From the NCBI RefSeq assembly GCF_014641595.1, contig NZ_BMIA01000002.1, positions 1,426,001-1,490,000 of the forward strand: DNA of 64,000 nucleotides, read 5' to 3'. Below are positions 62,091-64,000 of this stretch, one piece after another; within the stretch, counting starts at the first letter, position 1; every line of letters starts with the position of its first letter. The DNA comes from Dyadobacter endophyticus (lineage in GTDB: Bacteria; Bacteroidota; Bacteroidia; Cytophagales; Spirosomataceae). The translations under genes and the position numbers were made by a program. The notes beneath the pieces were generated by a model. The model did no database searches. It was not told where the DNA came from and saw only the letters and a program-made list of their open reading frames with translations.

Positions 62091-63532
62091 TTCGTCGCCA
62101 AGCTACCAAACGGGAAAATTGCCGACGAAACATGCGCCCGGTTCATGATTTGGCCCAGCTCTTTGGCCTTATCGGGAAACTGGGGCGTCACATTGCTTTT
62201 TTCCTGCGGGTCTTTTGAAAGATCGTAGAGCTCAACCAGCGCATCGGGATTACCTGCCGCTTTCAATCGGACCGCCTTCCAGTTGCCCTGGCGTACCGCC
62301 TGCCTTCCACCTTGTTCGTGGAATTCCCAATACAAATAATCGTGCTTTTTTTGCGTCGGCTTGCCTTTGAGAGCATCTGTAAATGAAATGCCGTCGATAT
62401 TACGAGGCGCCGATGCATTGGCCAGCTCAGCAAAAGTTGGCAGAATGTCCCAGAATGCCCCGATATAGTCGCTTTTCGAACCCGGCTTGATAACCGCAGG
62501 CCAGCGTGCGGCAAATGGCTCTCGAATACCGCCTTCATACAAGTCACGTTTCACACCCCGGAAACCTGCACTGCTATTGAAGAATTTCGGATCGGCTCCT
62601 CCTTCTATATGGGGGCCGTTATCGCTGGTGAAAATGATCAATGTATTTTTATCGAGGCCTTTTTCCTTCAATTTGCTTACTACCTGCCCTACATACAAAT
62701 CCAGGCGTGCGACCATCGCTGCGAAAGTCGCGCGGGGAAACTCCTGGGATGCATAACCGCCATCGGTAGCCCTGGGACCGTAATCAGCTCCTTTGTAGGG
62801 CTTTTCATCAAATTTACCCTTATAGTACCTAAAAAGGCTGTCGTCCGGCACAACCAGCTCGGCATGTGGAAGAATGTAAGGCAAAAACAAGAAGAAAGGC
62901 TGCTTACCGTCCTGCGCATCCACAAAACTAAGTGCCTTTTTCTGGATCAGATCCGGTGCGTAATCCTTGTTGTGAATGAGGCCTTTGTTACCTTCCAGTG
63001 GTATTTTTTTGCTGTTGTCCCAAAGATGTTCGGGATAGTAACGGTGCGCAAGGCTCTGGCAATTGTATCCATAGAAACGATCAAAACCTTGCTTATTGGG
63101 ATCGCCCTGCGACCCGACGGGACCTAAACCCCACTTCCCGAAAGCCGCAGTCACGTACCCCGACTTTTTGAGTACTTCTGCGAGCGTGACCACGGAGTCG
63201 GCAATAGGCTGCTGCCCTTCAGGCTCAACGCCCTTATTTCCACGGATATACGTATGCCCGGTATGCTGACCCGTGAGCAGCGACGACCGCGATGGCGCGC
63301 AAACCGAAGTACCGGCATAAAACTGGTTAAAAATCATCCCTTCCCGTGCAAGACGGTCGATATTGGGCGTTTTAATAAGTACTTGTCCATTGAAACCCAC
63401 ATCGCCATAGCCGAGGTCATCGGCGAGAATGAAAACAATATTCGGGCGTGAAGGCTTAGGGGTTTGAGCTTGGGAATTTTGGTGTAAGAACGTTGTGGCA
63501 AGGAGGGAAACCAGAAAACAATACTTTTTCAT
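62087..63532 (-). CDS. secreted arylsulfatase-type sulfatase
   Basis: 481 residues; signal peptide ends near SQAQ (residue 23). Formylglycine motif CAPSRSSLLTG with Cys78 as the residue oxidised to formylglycine; N-terminal metal site NIVFILADDLGYGDVG; FFLFLPYILPHAELVVPD; IIFTSDNGPH near 300. Type I sulfatase, periplasmic or cell surface. Likely substrates are sulfated polysaccharides or arylsulfates; the subfamily cannot be set here. A separate formylglycine-generating enzyme gene is not in the window. The neighbouring genes are regulatory, not a clear PUL. Confidence 0.93.
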   Translation of the reverse strand: MKKYCFLVSLLATTFLHQNSQAQTPKPSRPNIVFILADDLGYGDVGFNGQVLIKTPNIDRLAREGMIFNQFYAGTSVCAPSRSSLLTGQHTGHTYIRGNKGVEPEGQQPIADSVVTLAEVLKKSGYVTAAFGKWGLGPVGSQGDPNKQGFDRFYGYNCQSLAHRYYPEHLWDNSKKIPLEGNKGLIHNKDYAPDLIQKKALSFVDAQDGKQPFFLFLPYILPHAELVVPDDSLFRYYKGKFDEKPYKGADYGPRATDGGYASQEFPRATFAAMVARLDLYVGQVVSKLKEKGLDKNTLIIFTSDNGPHIEGGADPKFFNSSAGFRGVKRDLYEGGIREPFAARWPAVIKPGSKSDYIGAFWDILPTFAELANASAPRNIDGISFTDALKGKPTQKKHDYLYWEFHEQGGRQAVRQGNWKAVRLKAAGNPDALVELYDLSKDPQEKSNVTPQFPDKAKELGQIMNRAHVSSAIFPFGSLATN

Positions 63533-63704
63533 TGGGGATTAGATTAATACACTTCAGAAAGACATTGCAACCCTTGGATTACTTGAATTTAACGCTGTAT
63601 GCGTCTTCGAAATTGGGAGAAAGCGCCTGTTTCGGCAGAGGTAATGGCAGATCTTTAAAATCCGGGAACCGGGAGCATAATAAGCAAATTGCGATGTATC
63701 TTTG

Positions 63705-63803
63705 TTTCCGATACCCTACGACAGCCCGGACGACCGGCATGAATTGACAACCACCGAAAATTCCGGCAAGTCGCGCCAGGACTGTCTCTTAGGGTATCGG
63801 AAA
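63705..63803. repeat. 99-bp imperfect palindromic element, copy 2
   Basis: TTTCCGATACCCTA at 63705-63718 is the exact reverse complement of 63790-63803, and the pairing continues imperfectly inward to GACAG/CTGTC. The loop includes CAACCACCGAAAATT at 63748, as in copy 1 at 57432. The 407-bp stretch from 63533 to 63939 shows no gene besides this element and the 23-bp repeat. Confidence 0.72.
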
Positions 63804-63848
63804 AGCAGATACGTTCTGAATATCGCCAATCGGAAGACCGATATAATC

Positions 63849-63871
63849 TACTTATTTGATAGACAAAGTAA
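63849..63871 (+). repeat. 23-bp repeat, second copy
   Basis: Exact match to 57718-57740 (TACTTATTTG ATAGACAAAGTAA). It lies 46 bases downstream of the palindromic element, whereas the first copy lies about 190 bases downstream of its element. Confidence 0.85.
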
Positions 63872-63939
63872 AGATAAATACTTTAAACTAGCAAATGCGC
63901 CGAAAAGAATTTATTTGATTAACGGTTAACTTCCTGCAC

Positions 63940-64000
63940 CTATTTAAGCAATTTCACAGGGTACCCGTCGAATTTGCCATCGTCAGTGAGCAACCAAAAA
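63940..64000 (-). CDS. 3' end of a gene running out of the window
   Basis: On the minus strand one frame is open from the window edge and ends at TAG (63940-63942), coding FWLLTDDGKFDGYPVKLLK. It could be the C-terminus of an unknown protein; with only ~19 residues visible no identity can be given. Confidence 0.45.
   Translation of the reverse strand, partial: FWLLTDDGKFDGYPVKLLK

Noticed and set aside
1..64000. tRNA, rRNA, CRISPR arrays and intact IS elements
   Set aside because: Looked for cloverleaf-type sequences, spaced direct repeats and transposase motifs by eye and found none; a tool-based scan could still find a short RNA.

Overview
The window looks like chromosomal DNA of a Bacteroidota bacterium of the order Cytophagales. 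Gene content and a base composition near 50% GC would fit a Dyadobacter-like member of the Spirosomataceae, but the genus is an inference. Supporting signs are type IX secretion (T9SS) C-terminal sorting domains on many secreted proteins, a PorZ homologue, two gingipain-fold PorU-like proteins, lipoproteins with short acidic tails after the lipobox cysteine, LytTR signalling and TANNTTTG -7 promoter boxes. No tRNA, rRNA, CRISPR array, prophage or intact insertion sequence was recognised.

Layout. 1-4.8 kb: the end of an Ig-like repeat protein, PorZ, uridine kinase and a lipoprotein. 4.9-7.1 kb: a two-gene lasso peptide locus, made of a 51-residue precursor whose leader matches the YxxPxLxxxGxxxxxTx recognition motif and an asparagine-synthetase-like lasso cyclase. 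No RRE protein, leader peptidase or exporter lies beside it, and the cyclase gene carries a perfect 21+21 bp palindrome. 7.1-13.5 kb: two tandem C25 (gingipain/PorU2-like) proteins. 13.8-16.2 kb: a collagen-like lipoprotein and malate:quinone oxidoreductase. 16.2-30.4 kb, mostly minus strand: a Uma2 nuclease remnant, a sugar epimerase, FG-GAP proteins, a large haem-binding propeller/HEAT protein, two YadA-head/S74-chaperone surface proteins, and a RhaT sugar symporter with a lipoprotein partner.

30.5-41 kb: MurF, an AhpC-AhpD peroxidase pair with a good promoter, two small groups of envelope lipoproteins and membrane proteins, a beta-helix/PKD lipoprotein, a LytS/LytTR two-component pair and adenosylhomocysteinase. 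41-48.7 kb: an MscS channel, three paralogous YD-repeat-like lipoproteins with a SHOCT protein between two of them, an M48 protease with a YjgN-type membrane protein, and a Pro/Glu-rich small protein. 48.9-64 kb: a large T9SS-secreted CBM6(x4)-glycoside hydrolase, a GlxA-type regulator, DUF1579, a YhcG-like PDDEXK protein, a sterol-desaturase-type hydroxylase, secreted hypotheticals, a TPR histidine kinase with its LuxR-type regulator, and a sulfatase. Two copies of a ~95-99 bp imperfect palindromic element flank this last part.

How it fits together: the overall theme is cell-surface and secreted biology of a polysaccharide-using bacterium. The T9SS parts (PorZ, PorU2-like) would serve the sorting-domain proteins coded here. 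The most unusual item is the minimal lasso peptide locus, which must borrow its leader peptidase and RRE from elsewhere in the genome, or be a decaying or divergent system.
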